From Mangrovactinospora gilvigrisea (GTDB lineage Bacteria; Actinomycetota; Actinomycetes; Streptomycetales; Streptomycetaceae), in the NCBI RefSeq assembly GCF_001879105.1, contig NZ_MLCF01000120.1, forward strand, positions 1 to 46,689: a stretch of DNA of 46,689 nucleotides, given 5' to 3'. The notes below the pieces were generated by a model, which was not told the origin of the DNA, ran no database searches, and saw only the letters and a program-made list of their open reading frames with translations. Positions 33,673 through 42,025 of this stretch are shown here, piece after piece. How positions within the stretch are numbered: position 1 is the stretch's first letter; each line of letters begins with the position of its first letter. Both the position numbers and the translations under genes were made by a program.

Positions 33673-34863
33673 CGGAGGCGCGTAGTCGCTGCTGCCCCGC
33701 GCCCCCGACGGGGCGAAGCTGCCGGCGATCAGCAGGACGCCGCCCACCAGCAGCAGCGGCACGATCATCGCCACCCGGTAGCCGCTGCCGTCGGCGATCG
33801 CCCCCACCAGGGGCGAACCGACGAGGAAGCCGACGTAGTTGAAGACGTTGAGGCGGGCCACCGCGGTGTCCGAGCGTCCCGGGAAGCGCTGGCCGCCGGA
33901 GGCGAAGATCTGCGGGACGAGCACCGAGATGCCCAGCCCCAGCACCACGAACCCGACGATCCCGAACCACGCCCCCGGCGCCGTCGCCACCACCGCGAAC
34001 CCGGCCACCGCCAGCACCGCGCCGCCGCGCACCACCCACACCGGGCCGACCCGCCGCACCGCGCGGTCGCCGAAGGCGCGGCCCAGCAGCACCGTCACCA
34101 TGTAGGCGTTGTAGGGGACGGTGGAGAGCTGGTCGCTGCTGTGCAGGGCGTCCTGGAGGTACTTGGCGCTCCAGTTGGAGACCGTGGAGTCGCCGATGTA
34201 GGCGAACGTCATCGCCGCGCAGAGCGGCAGCAGCGGCTTCCACGGGATCTTCTCGCTGGCGGCGGCCTGGATCTGGGCGGCCTGCTCGGCGCTGGGCGAG
34301 GGGTACTTCAGCGACGCGACCAGGCAGACGGGGATCACCAGCGCGGCGACCACCCCGAAGAGCAGCGAGAGGTGCAGGTGCCAGTGCGCCCCGGCCCACG
34401 CCCAGGATGCGCCGAGGATGCCGCCGAGCGCGAAGGCGGCGTGGAAGCCGAGCATGATGCTGCGGCCGTACTGGTGCTGGAGGTTGACGCCCAGCATGTT
34501 CTGGCTGGCGTCCAGACAGCCGACGGCGAGGCCGAAGGCGGCCAGCGAGATCGCCGCCTCGGGGAGGGTGCCGCCGAAGCCGGTCCCGGCGAGCGCCAGG
34601 CAGAGCACCGGCTGCGCCCAGCGCAGCACCTGGCGGGGGCGGATCCGCCGGACCAGCTGGTCGGTGGTGATGCTGCCGACGCCGGCGAGGATAGGGACGG
34701 CCGCGAGGAAGATCGGCAGCACCGCGTCGGAGATCCGGTACTGGTCCTGGATCGCCGGTATTCGGGTCACCAGCAGGCCGAACGACAGCCCCTGGGCGCA
34801 GAAGCTCACCGCCAGCGCGATGCGCGAGGTGCGGAGTTCCGGTGACGGTGCGGGAACGGCCAT
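33655..34863 (-). CDS. MFS transporter, 12 helices
   Basis: The 402-residue protein has the helix pattern of the major facilitator superfamily with a short cytoplasmic loop in the middle (about 190-215, SLKYPSPSAEQAAQIQAAAS). It resembles the fucose-permease/YbjJ-type branch (FCAQGLSFGLLVTRIPAIQ and LGFHAAFALGGILGA), but substrate and direction are unknown. The ATG has GAGGTG seven bases upstream. Upstream, CGGTTAC (34884-34890) and GTAACCG (34913-34919) form a spaced inverted repeat that may be an operator. Confidence 0.88.
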   Translation of the reverse strand: MAVPAPSPELRTSRIALAVSFCAQGLSFGLLVTRIPAIQDQYRISDAVLPIFLAAVPILAGVGSITTDQLVRRIRPRQVLRWAQPVLCLALAGTGFGGTLPEAAISLAAFGLAVGCLDASQNMLGVNLQHQYGRSIMLGFHAAFALGGILGASWAWAGAHWHLHLSLLFGVVAALVIPVCLVASLKYPSPSAEQAAQIQAAASEKIPWKPLLPLCAAMTFAYIGDSTVSNWSAKYLQDALHSSDQLSTVPYNAYMVTVLLGRAFGDRAVRRVGPVWVVRGGAVLAVAGFAVVATAPGAWFGIVGFVVLGLGISVLVPQIFASGGQRFPGRSDTAVARLNVFNYVGFLVGSPLVGAIADGSGYRVAMIVPLLLVGGVLLIAGSFAPSGARGSSDYAPPPRVRG

Positions 34864-34951
34864 GCAGGCACCTCGCGAAGTGACGGTTACCCCCGGGTAT
34901 CTGGCCGTCAGAGTAACCGCGGGGCACCGATCTTCCTAGAGGTCGGCGGGC

Positions 34952-36229
34952 TCAGGCGTGCAGCGCCGGACGGAGCCGCTTGGCGGACCAGGTGCGCTGC
35001 ACGGCGGCGACCGCCGCGGCGATGATCCAGAAGGCGGCGAGCAGGCAGGCGAGCACCGCGACGTCCCGCCACAGCTCGGACGTCCGCCCGCCGGTGAGCG
35101 TCACCCGCAGCCCGTTGACCAGGTACGTCATCGGGCAGAACGGGTGGATGGCGCGGAACGGGGCCGGCTCGGTCTGGATCGGGTAGAGCCCGCCGCAGGA
35201 GACCAGTTGGAACATCAGCAGCACCAGCATCACCAGCGCCCCGGCCACCCCCCACAGCGCCCGGCACACCTGGCCCACCGCGGTGAACGCGGCGGCGGCC
35301 AGCGCCAGCAGGCCCAGCGTCGCCCACAGGTGCTCGGCGCCCAGGCCCAGCCCGGCGTCCGCGACGACGTAGAGCACCACCGCGCCCACCACGCCGATCA
35401 GCGCGGCCGGGGCCCAGCCGCCGATCGCCACCGCCCAGGGGCGCGTCCGCGCGCTGAGCGCCCGCAGGTTCAGCGGCCGGACGATCTCGTAGACCACCAG
35501 CCCGAAGACCCACAGCGCGATGGAGAAGAAGAACGGCGCCAGCCCCCGCCCGTACACCCGGGCCGGGTGGTGCGTCACGGTGTCGATCTTCACGCCGCGG
35601 CCGATCGCCGCCGCCTGCGCGTCGATCGCCGACTGCTGGGCGGCCACCGCCTGCTGCAGCGCCGAGCCGGTGGCGCCCTTCGCCTGCGCCTGCGCCTGGG
35701 CCTGCTGGGTCAGCGCGGCCTTCGCGTACTGGGTGAAGGCCGCAGAGTCGACGGCGGCGCGCAGTTCGCCCACGGCCGCCTCGGTGAGCTTGCTGACGAT
35801 GTAGCCGTGCGCGTTGTCCAGCCGGAACGTCAGCCGCGCCTGGCGCGGCGAGGAGCCGGAGACGGAGGCGAGGTCCGCGCTGAAGTCGCGCGGGATGGTG
35901 AGGGTGACCAGGAAGTCGCCGTTCTTCAGCCCCTCGGCGGCGCCGTCCGCCCGCACCGCCGACCACTTGAGGTCGTGCCGCTTGAAGAGCTCGGCGCGCA
36001 GCCGGGTGCCCGCGTCGAGGGTCCGGCCGTTCACCGCCACCGGCCGGTCCTCGTTGACCAGCGCGGCCGGCACCTCGTCGACCCTGCCGTACGGGTCCCA
36101 GTTGGACCACAGGTAGACGCAGCCGTAGAGCGTCGGGATCAGCGCCAGCGCGATCAGCGCGGCCGGGCGGATGGGGGAGCCGCGCAGCCAGCGCCGCAGT
36201 TCGGCCCAGGCGAGGTGGAGGCCCGTCAT
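34952..36229 (-). CDS. YhgE/Pip-type ABC-2-like membrane protein
   Basis: The 425-residue protein has one N-terminal helix (about 21-40), a large extracytoplasmic domain (about 45-205) with a Gln/Ala-rich coiled-coil-like stretch (LTQQAQAQAQAKGATGSALQQ), and five or six C-terminal helices. This is the layout of the YhgE/Pip family (phage infection protein, also ESAT-6-like and lantibiotic transporters). NWDPYGRVDEVPAALVNEDRPV is a typical family motif. Its ATG overlaps the stop of the ATPase-like gene, so the two are translated together. It may export a peptide, lipid or drug. Confidence 0.88.
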   Translation of the reverse strand: MTGLHLAWAELRRWLRGSPIRPAALIALALIPTLYGCVYLWSNWDPYGRVDEVPAALVNEDRPVAVNGRTLDAGTRLRAELFKRHDLKWSAVRADGAAEGLKNGDFLVTLTIPRDFSADLASVSGSSPRQARLTFRLDNAHGYIVSKLTEAAVGELRAAVDSAAFTQYAKAALTQQAQAQAQAKGATGSALQQAVAAQQSAIDAQAAAIGRGVKIDTVTHHPARVYGRGLAPFFFSIALWVFGLVVYEIVRPLNLRALSARTRPWAVAIGGWAPAALIGVVGAVVLYVVADAGLGLGAEHLWATLGLLALAAAAFTAVGQVCRALWGVAGALVMLVLLMFQLVSCGGLYPIQTEPAPFRAIHPFCPMTYLVNGLRVTLTGGRTSELWRDVAVLACLLAAFWIIAAAVAAVQRTWSAKRLRPALHA

Positions 36230-36978
36230 CGCTCGCCCTCCCGGCTGCTGTCGCGCGGTTCGGATCCCGGGTCCTGGTGGTCGCTGAGCGCCACCACCTG
36301 GTGGGCGCCGCCGATCCGGGCGCCCTCGGCGGAGTCGCAGGTGGCGACGATGAGGGGGCCGCCCTCGTGCTCGGCGGCGCCGCTCAGCGCGCTCCAGGCG
36401 CGCTGCCGGGAGGCGTCGTCCAGGTCGCGGTCGACGGCGTCCACCACGACCGCGTCCGCCTCGCCGGGCAGCACCAGGGCGACGGCGAGCAGCAGCCGCT
36501 CGACGGGGGTGAGCGTGCCGTAGCGGCGGTGCCGTCCGCTGCGGACCAGGCCGCCGAGGCCCACTCGTCCGAGTGAGGTCTCCACGGCGGCGGCCGGCAC
36601 CCGGCGGCGCAGGTAGCGGTGCGCGGAGCGGACCAGTTCGCCGACGGTCTCGTAGGAGTCCGGCTCGGCGGCGCCCGTCGCCCGCGCCACCAGCACGCGT
36701 TCGCGCAGCTCGCGACGCGGTGTGGAGGCGCCGGGCACGGCGGCGGTGGTGGCGGTGGCCCCGTTGCCGGCGACGCCCAGGCGGACGGTGCCGGTGGACG
36801 GGCGGAGCCGTCCGGCGAGCGCCAGCAGCAGGCAGGTGGCGCCGGTGCCGCCGGCCCCGGCGACCGCGGTGAGGGTCCGCGGCGGGGCGCTGACGTGGGC
36901 GTACCGGAGGGCGGGGCGGCCGTCGGGTCCGCGCACGCTCAGCGAGGAGGCGACGAGGCTGGGGCCGGGCTCTGACAT
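36226..36978 (-). CDS. Degenerate ABC ATPase-like partner of the YhgE/Pip protein
   Basis: The 250-residue protein follows the ABC ATPase fold but lacks key residues. The Walker A region (GAGGTGAT, residues 41-48) has Ala47 where the catalytic Lys should be. The signature motif is replaced by LTPVERLLLAVAL, and Walker B reads VVVDAVDRD with no catalytic Glu. No Q-loop is visible. It probably binds nucleotide weakly or not at all. The gene is intact, with normal codon use and tight coupling to the membrane protein, so it is probably functional. It diverges from the MarR gene across about 108 bases. Confidence 0.8.
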   Translation of the reverse strand: MSEPGPSLVASSLSVRGPDGRPALRYAHVSAPPRTLTAVAGAGGTGATCLLLALAGRLRPSTGTVRLGVAGNGATATTAAVPGASTPRRELRERVLVARATGAAEPDSYETVGELVRSAHRYLRRRVPAAAVETSLGRVGLGGLVRSGRHRRYGTLTPVERLLLAVALVLPGEADAVVVDAVDRDLDDASRQRAWSALSGAAEHEGGPLIVATCDSAEGARIGGAHQVVALSDHQDPGSEPRDSSREGER

Positions 36979-37072
36979 ATCGACAAGTTTGCTGCCCTAT
37001 GAGGTGAATGTCCGGGATTTGTGCGCGGTGCGCCGCATGACGGCCCGGATAGGTGGTCATAGGCAACGGCAG

Positions 37073-37078
37073 TAGGCT
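37073..37078 (+). promoter_or_regulatory. Possible -10 box giving a leaderless MarR transcript
   Basis: TAGGCT lies 8 bases before the ATG at 37087, so transcription could begin at the A of the start codon. No ribosome-binding site is present, as expected for a leaderless mRNA. No clear -35 box is seen. The intergenic region also has an ATGAC/GTCAT inverted repeat (37037-37060). Confidence 0.35.
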
Positions 37079-37086
37079 TGCTCGCC

Positions 37087-37563
37087 ATGCGGACGGAGCC
37101 GGGAACGCCGGAGACCAGCGAGGACGCCGGCGGCGGTGACGAGATCGCCGCCGTGGAGCACGAGCTTGCCGTGCTGACACGCAAACTGCGCTCGTTGGCG
37201 CGGGAGTTCGCCCGGCTCGTCCACCCGGAGCTGGACCCGAGCGCGTACGGGCTGCTCACCCGGTTGATCGAGGTGGAGCACTGCCGGGCGTCCGACCTGG
37301 CCTGCTACTTCGGGGTCGGCAAGGCGACGATGAGCCGGCAGCTGAAGGTGCTGGAGGACCTCGGGCTGGTGCGGCGCGAGCCGGACCCGGAGGACGGGCG
37401 CGCGTGGCAGCTGCTGCCCACGGAGGAGGGGCTGCGCCGCTGCGAGCAGGTGCGGGTCACCCGGCAGGGGGAGTTCCGCAAGCGGCTCGGGGCGTGGGAC
37501 CGCCCCGAACTCGCCGAGCTCGCCCGCCTCCTGGCCAAACTCAACCGCACCGGCGACGCGTAG
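37087..37563 (+). CDS. MarR-family transcriptional regulator
   Basis: The 158-residue protein has the winged helix of MarR regulators (CRASDLACYFGVGKATMSRQLKVLEDLGLVRREPDPEDGRAWQLLPTEEG, about residues 62-112, with the DPEDGR wing) and helical dimerisation ends. It is divergent from the ATPase-like/Pip operon and probably represses it and itself. The ATG at 37087 is preferred to the TTG three codons upstream because it fits a leaderless start. The ligand is unknown. Confidence 0.9.
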   Translation: MRTEPGTPETSEDAGGGDEIAAVEHELAVLTRKLRSLAREFARLVHPELDPSAYGLLTRLIEVEHCRASDLACYFGVGKATMSRQLKVLEDLGLVRREPDPEDGRAWQLLPTEEGLRRCEQVRVTRQGEFRKRLGAWDRPELAELARLLAKLNRTGDA

Positions 37564-37579
37564 GACCGCGAAGCGGTCC
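37563..37579. terminator. Hairpin after the MarR gene
   Basis: GGACCGC (37563-37569) and GCGGTCC (37573-37579) form a 7-bp stem with a GAA loop immediately after the MarR stop. The small membrane protein gene converges from the other side about 50 bases away. Confidence 0.6.
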
Positions 37580-37627
37580 AGGCGGGGCGCCCCGCGCCGC
37601 GGGCCCGGCACGGCGGGGCGACCGCCG

Positions 37628-37849
37628 TCAGCCGTGCAGCTGGGGGACGATCAGGTACAACCCGTACAGCACCCCCGCCGCGCACAGCGCGAAGCAGCTC
37701 ACCGCACCCGTCAGCGCCGCCGCCCCGCCGGAGCCCGCCTCGCGCCGCCCCCACGCCGCGATCCCGACGCAGAAGAGCGCGACCAGCACCACCGTCGAGG
37801 CGATCCCGACACCGGCGACGATCCCCAGTGCGTTCCAGTCGACATTCAT
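37628..37849 (-). CDS. Small two-helix membrane protein linked to the phosphate transporter
   Basis: The 73-residue protein has two hydrophobic helices (about 9-33 and 43-68) joined by a short basic loop (WGRREAGSGG). It starts 19 bases after the pit stop codon with GGGAG eight bases before the ATG at 37847-37849; an ATG two codons upstream is the alternative. Small membrane proteins of this type often follow pit genes in actinobacteria. Function unknown; it may modify or stabilise the transporter. Confidence 0.75.
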   Translation of the reverse strand: MNVDWNALGIVAGVGIASTVVLVALFCVGIAAWGRREAGSGGAAALTGAVSCFALCAAGVLYGLYLIVPQLHG

Positions 37850-37868
37850 CGGCATCGCTCCCAAAGCC

Positions 37869-39053
37869 TCATGCCGCCCGCGCCGGCGGCTCCGCCGCCA
37901 GCGGAACCGCCACCGCCGGCGCCACCGCCGGCGCCGCCAGATCCACCGCGTTGACGTTGTCCGCGCCGACCCGGCTGCGCCGCGACCGCACGAAGACAAG
38001 CGCCGCCACCGCCGCGCCGACCGCCGCCACCGCGGCCACGCCCGCCGTCCCGCGGTCCGCGACCAGCGCCGCGCCCCCGCCGACCAGCGCCGCCGCCGGC
38101 AGCGTCAGCACCCACGAGACCGCCATCCGGCCGGCCACGTTCCACCGCACCGAGCGCGCGCTCCTGCCGACGCCCGCGCCCATCACCGCGCCCGAGCAGA
38201 CGTGCGTGGTGGACAGCGCCATCCCCAGGTGCGACGAGGAGAGGATCGCCGCGGTGGCCGCGGCCTGGGCCGCGAACCCCTGCTTGGGGGAGATGTCGGT
38301 GAGGCCCGAGCCCAGCGTCCTGATGATCCGCCAGCCGCCGCAGTACGTCCCGAGGGCCATCGCGGCGCCCGCCGAGACGATCACCCAGACCGGCGGCGTC
38401 GCCCCGTGCGGCAGCGCGCCCGCCGCGATCAGCGTCAGCGTGATGACGCCCATCGTCTTCTGCGCGTCGTTGGTGCCGTGCGCCAGCGAGACCAGCGCGC
38501 CGGTGGCGATCTGACCGGCGCGGAAGCCGCGCCGCGCGGTCTCCGGCGCGTCCTGCTCCGCGCGGCGGGTGATCCGCGCGGCCGCCTTGGTGGCCAGTGC
38601 CGCGGCGACCCCCGCGACCAGCGGCGCGGCCAGGGCCGGCAGCACCACCTTCTGCACCACCGCGGCGAAGTGCACCCCGTGCATCCCGACGCCCACCACG
38701 GTGGCGCCGATCAGCCCGCCGAAGAGCGCGTGCGACGAGCTGGAGGGGATGCCGTACAGCCAGGTGACGAGGTTCCAGAGGATCGCGCCGACGAGGCCGG
38801 CGAAGATCACGGCCGGGTTCAGGCCGCTGGATTCGTCGATGATGCCGCCCGAGATGGTCTTGGCGACCTCGACGGAGAGAAACGCTCCTGCGAGGTTCAG
38901 GACGGCGGAGACGGCCACCGCGACTCGGGGTGAGAGCGCGCCGGTGGCGATGGTGGTGGCCATGGCGTTGGCCGTGTCATGGAACCCGTTGGTGAAGTCG
39001 AACACCATTGCCGTGATGATCACGGCGAGCACGAGTGCGGAGATGTGTTCCAT
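37869..39053 (-). CDS. pit: Low-affinity inorganic phosphate transporter, PiT family
   Basis: The 394-residue protein has the duplicated PiT signature: NGFHDTANAMATTIATGAL near the N-terminus and SLAHGTNDAQKTMGVITLTL in the second half, separated by a soluble loop (about 160-185), with about ten membrane helices and GIPSSSSHALFGGLIGA. It imports phosphate, usually as a metal-phosphate complex, driven by protons. The region upstream of the ATG carries a PhoP-type direct repeat at 39106-39123, so expression is probably set by phosphate supply. No DUF47 partner gene is adjacent. Confidence 0.95.
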   Translation of the reverse strand: MEHISALVLAVIITAMVFDFTNGFHDTANAMATTIATGALSPRVAVAVSAVLNLAGAFLSVEVAKTISGGIIDESSGLNPAVIFAGLVGAILWNLVTWLYGIPSSSSHALFGGLIGATVVGVGMHGVHFAAVVQKVVLPALAAPLVAGVAAALATKAAARITRRAEQDAPETARRGFRAGQIATGALVSLAHGTNDAQKTMGVITLTLIAAGALPHGATPPVWVIVSAGAAMALGTYCGGWRIIRTLGSGLTDISPKQGFAAQAAATAAILSSSHLGMALSTTHVCSGAVMGAGVGRSARSVRWNVAGRMAVSWVLTLPAAALVGGGAALVADRGTAGVAAVAAVGAAVAALVFVRSRRSRVGADNVNAVDLAAPAVAPAVAVPLAAEPPARAA

Positions 39054-39103
39054 GCCTCAAAGCAATCGTCAGGTGACAGCGACGCGACGAAACGTAGGGA
39101 GAT

Positions 39104-39125
39104 CAGGTGAACGGAAGATGAACCC
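39104..39125 (-). promoter_or_regulatory. PHO box upstream of pit
   Basis: On the minus strand GTTCATC (39117-39123) and GTTCACC (39106-39112) are direct repeats spaced exactly 11 bases, the architecture and core sequence of the streptomycete PhoP binding site. A third weaker copy (TGTCACCTG) follows at about 39069-39077. The pit ATG is 53 bases downstream of the second repeat. Confidence 0.75.
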
Positions 39126-39230
39126 AGCAAGCCTTTGGTCTTAACCCGCCCCCGGAGTGCTCCCCGTGCGCCGGTCATGCGCCCGTCATGCCCCGATTTA
39201 CGGGAGTTGTCACTCTGTTTTCGGATGCCT

Positions 39231-40088
39231 TCAGTTCTGATCGAGACGGACGAGAACGGCGGTCGCGTCGTCCGTCGGCTTGCCGCGCGGGACCTCCGTG
39301 CCGTCCGGGTCGGCCGCCTCCGCCTTGCGCACCGCCGCCACCAGCCCCTCCGGCCCCTCGGTGCGCAGCCGGCGGAAGGTGTCCGCCCAGTCCTCGGTGC
39401 CGAACACCTCCACCAGCCGCGCCGCCCCGTCGGTGAGCAGCGCGAGCCCCCGCGCGGCGGACCGCGGCAGCCGTCCCGCCACCGCGGCGTGCGCCGCCGC
39501 CGGGGCGGCCGCCGCGGTGAAGAAGCCGTCCGGGGCGTTGCGCAGCCCCTCCACCGCGGCGACGTACGCCCGGCGCGCGGCGGTGTGCTCGGCGGAGCCC
39601 TCCCCGGACGCCTCGGCCGCCGCCCGCACCGCGGCGCGCAGCGACGGGACCGGCTCGGGCAGCCGGCGCAGCCGGTCGTCCTCGATCGCCGATACCTCGC
39701 CGCCGAACCCCTCGATCAGCAGCACCGAGTCGGAGAGCACCAGGTACTCCACCTCCTCGGGCCCGATCCGCACCGCGGCGACGGTCGACTGCGGGGTGCG
39801 CGGATGGGCCAGGTCGCAGCTGCCGGCGTGGCGTTCGGCGACCTGCGCGATCGCCGCCGCCAGGCAGTCGGCGAGCGGCCGGCCCGGCTCCTCGGTGGCC
39901 GCCGTGAACAGTGCCGCGCCCAGCCGCCGGACGTACCAGGGGACGTCGTGCAGGCAGCCGGAGCCGTCCGGGTGCGGGGTGACCCCGTCGAGGACGACGG
40001 CGAGCTCCGGGGTGGCCAGGGCGAGGTCCTCGTTGGTGCGGTCCGGGAGGCCGGGCTCGGAGGCGAGTTCGATGCGGTGCGTCGGCAT
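39231..40088 (-). CDS. PP2C-like serine/threonine phosphatase domain protein
   Basis: The 285-residue protein has PP2C-type features: RTNEDLALATPELAVVLDGVT with metal-binding acidic residues near the N-terminus, STVAAVRIGPEEVEYLVLSDS, ALLTDGAARLV, and the terminal TDDATAVLVRL. All-Ala/Glu-rich helices fill the middle. It is likely a metal-dependent phosphatase acting on Ser/Thr phosphoproteins, though some catalytic Asp positions of classical PP2C are not clear to me. I used the ATG at 40086-40088; an in-frame start eight codons upstream exists. It lies upstream of pit on the same strand with a 177-base gap that contains the PHO box. Confidence 0.85.
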   Translation of the reverse strand: MPTHRIELASEPGLPDRTNEDLALATPELAVVLDGVTPHPDGSGCLHDVPWYVRRLGAALFTAATEEPGRPLADCLAAAIAQVAERHAGSCDLAHPRTPQSTVAAVRIGPEEVEYLVLSDSVLLIEGFGGEVSAIEDDRLRRLPEPVPSLRAAVRAAAEASGEGSAEHTAARRAYVAAVEGLRNAPDGFFTAAAAPAAAHAAVAGRLPRSAARGLALLTDGAARLVEVFGTEDWADTFRRLRTEGPEGLVAAVRKAEAADPDGTEVPRGKPTDDATAVLVRLDQN

Positions 40089-40228
40089 GCGCCCAGTATT
40101 GATCAACCGCACCTGATCGCCCGCGGTCGGAAACGATCGGCACCGGGTTGACGCGCCCGGACGGCCCCCCTGCGCCGCCCGGCCTCGCTACTCCCGACCG
40201 TCGCGCGGCGCGCCCCTTCCGGGTGGCA

Positions 40229-40244
40229 TCACTCGATTGAGTGA
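40229..40244. promoter_or_regulatory. Perfect inverted repeat upstream of the conservon
   Basis: TCACTC (40229-40234) and GAGTGA (40239-40244) flank GATT. The arms fit the TnACnC/GnGTnA half-sites described for BldD, although the spacer is longer than the usual form. It lies about 130 bases before cvnA. The rest of the 287-base gap between the PP2C and cvnA starts holds GATCA/TGATC repeats near 40098-40115 and no gene. Confidence 0.4.
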
Positions 40245-40375
40245 ACGGCTGGCGGTGGCGGGCGACTTGGGACGCCGAAGGTGCCATCGTCTCGTCTGTC
40301 CCGATACTCCTCAGCACCCCGTTATTTGGTGAGGGACCACCACATCAACCGGATTGCGCGAGATTGCGAGAAGCG

Positions 40376-42025
40376 GTGCCCACCACGCCCTCCCAGCAGC
40401 CCGCGGCGGACTGGTCCTGGCGCGATCGGCTCCACGCCCTGGTGGCCGGGCCCGCCGTCGCCCGCCGGCTGCACGACGCCGCGCAGGACGAGCGCCGGGC
40501 CGCCGAGGCCGCCCGCGAGCAGGCCGCCCAACTGGCGGCCGAGCGCGACGCCCTGACGCAGGAGCGCGAGACGCTGCGCGCCAGAATCGCCGACCAGGAG
40601 ACCAGGCTGGCCGCGCTCGACGCGCGGCTCGCCGACGCCGCCAACCAGCGCGGCGAGCTCGCCGCCCAGCAGGAGGTGCTGCGCCGCAGCAGCCACTCCA
40701 CCATCGTCAACCTCTCGCTGCGCACCCTGACCCTGGTGGAGCGCCAACTCGGCCTCATCGAGAGCCTGGAGAGCACCGAGGAGGACGCCGACAGCCTCGA
40801 CAGCCTCTTCAAGCTCGACCACCTCGCCACCCGGATGCGCCGCAACAGCGAGAACGTCCTGGTGCTGGCGGACGCCACCGGCGCCGGCGCCGCCCGCCAG
40901 GGCCGCACCTCCACCGAGTCCGTCCCGCTGCTCGACGCGCTGCGCGCCGCCGTCTCCGAGATCGAGCACTACGAGCGCGTCAATGTGCAGTTCCTGCCCC
41001 GGGTGGACATCGTCGGCCGGTGCGCCGACGACATCGCCCACCTGCTCGCCGAACTGCTGGAGAACGCCGCGGCGTTCTCGCCGCCCACCGAGGAGGTCGC
41101 GGTGAGCGGCTGGCGGCTGGACGGCGCCACCGGCAGCAACGGCGAGGTGATGCTCTGCATCGAGGACGCCGGCATCGGCATCGTCGCCGAGCGCATCGCC
41201 GAGCTCAACGAGCTGCTCGCGTCCGGCGCCCCCGGCGGGATGGCCGCCGCGGCCGGCGCCGACGGCGAGGAGCCGGCCGGCGCGCCCGCCGGCCGCGGCG
41301 GCGCCTACTCCTCCCGCAGCATGGGCCTCTTCGTGGTCGCCCGGCTCGCCCAGCGGCACGGCGTCCGCGTCCAGCTGCGCGAGGTGGCGCAGGGCGGCAC
41401 CACCGCCGTGGTGGTGCTCCCCGACGAGCTGCTGCGCGAGCCCGCCCCCGAGGAGCGGCCGACGGCGGCCGTTCCGGTCTCCCGCCCCGGTGCGGCGGTC
41501 GAGGCCCGCGGGGACGGGCCCGCCCAGCACCCCGGGCTGCAGTCCGGGCAGGCCGGCGGAGCCCTTCCGGCCCGCCGTCCGGGCGCCGCTCCCGAGCCGC
41601 AGCCGCAGCCCGAGGCGGACGGCGCGGAGCAGACCCCCGCCGGTCTGCCCCGCCGCGTCCCGATGGCCCATCACCTGCCCGGCAGCCTGCAGGGATCGGT
41701 GCCCGAGGCGGCCGCCGCCACCCCGCGCAACGGCACCCCGGCCAACGGCGCCGCCGTCAACGGCGGCACCCCGCGCCCGCCGCGCCCGCGCACCGAGGAC
41801 GGCCCCCGGCACGCCCGCGGCTCCGACGCCGCCGAGGAGCTGCGCCGCCGGCTCGGCGGCTTCCAGCGCGGCCTGAGCGCCGGCCGCGCCGCCGACGTCG
41901 GCGACGAGCTGCCCGACGAGGACGCCGCCCCCGGCGTCGAACCGGACGGCGGCGTCCCCGGGTTCGGCGAGTTCGGCGCCGGAGGCCGCGCCGACGACGA
42001 ACCCAGGCCCGAGGGGGACCGATGA
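40376..42025 (+). CDS. cvnA: Conservon sensor-kinase-like protein CvnA, soluble form
   Basis: The 549-residue protein has a long coiled coil (about 25-110, ending RRSSHSTIVNLSLRTLTLVERQ), a HATPase domain (LLAELLENAAAFSPP as N-box, IEDAGIGI as G1, SMGLFVVARLAQRHG as G2) and a disordered Pro/Ala/Gly-rich C-terminal half. Most CvnA proteins have an N-terminal membrane sensor region; this one has none after the GTG at 40376, and the open frame upstream to 40241 does not look coding or membrane-spanning. It may therefore respond to a cytoplasmic signal. No strong ribosome-binding site is visible and the start is uncertain. The stop overlaps the cvnB start. Confidence 0.88.
   Translation: MPTTPSQQPAADWSWRDRLHALVAGPAVARRLHDAAQDERRAAEAAREQAAQLAAERDALTQERETLRARIADQETRLAALDARLADAANQRGELAAQQEVLRRSSHSTIVNLSLRTLTLVERQLGLIESLESTEEDADSLDSLFKLDHLATRMRRNSENVLVLADATGAGAARQGRTSTESVPLLDALRAAVSEIEHYERVNVQFLPRVDIVGRCADDIAHLLAELLENAAAFSPPTEEVAVSGWRLDGATGSNGEVMLCIEDAGIGIVAERIAELNELLASGAPGGMAAAAGADGEEPAGAPAGRGGAYSSRSMGLFVVARLAQRHGVRVQLREVAQGGTTAVVVLPDELLREPAPEERPTAAVPVSRPGAAVEARGDGPAQHPGLQSGQAGGALPARRPGAAPEPQPQPEADGAEQTPAGLPRRVPMAHHLPGSLQGSVPEAAAATPRNGTPANGAAVNGGTPRPPRPRTEDGPRHARGSDAAEELRRRLGGFQRGLSAGRAADVGDELPDEDAAPGVEPDGGVPGFGEFGAGGRADDEPRPEGDR

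Noticed and set aside
40241..40375. Upstream extension of cvnA to the GTG at 40241
   Set aside because: The added 45 residues show no membrane helix or sensor motif, and the start would sit inside the inverted repeat 40229-40244.
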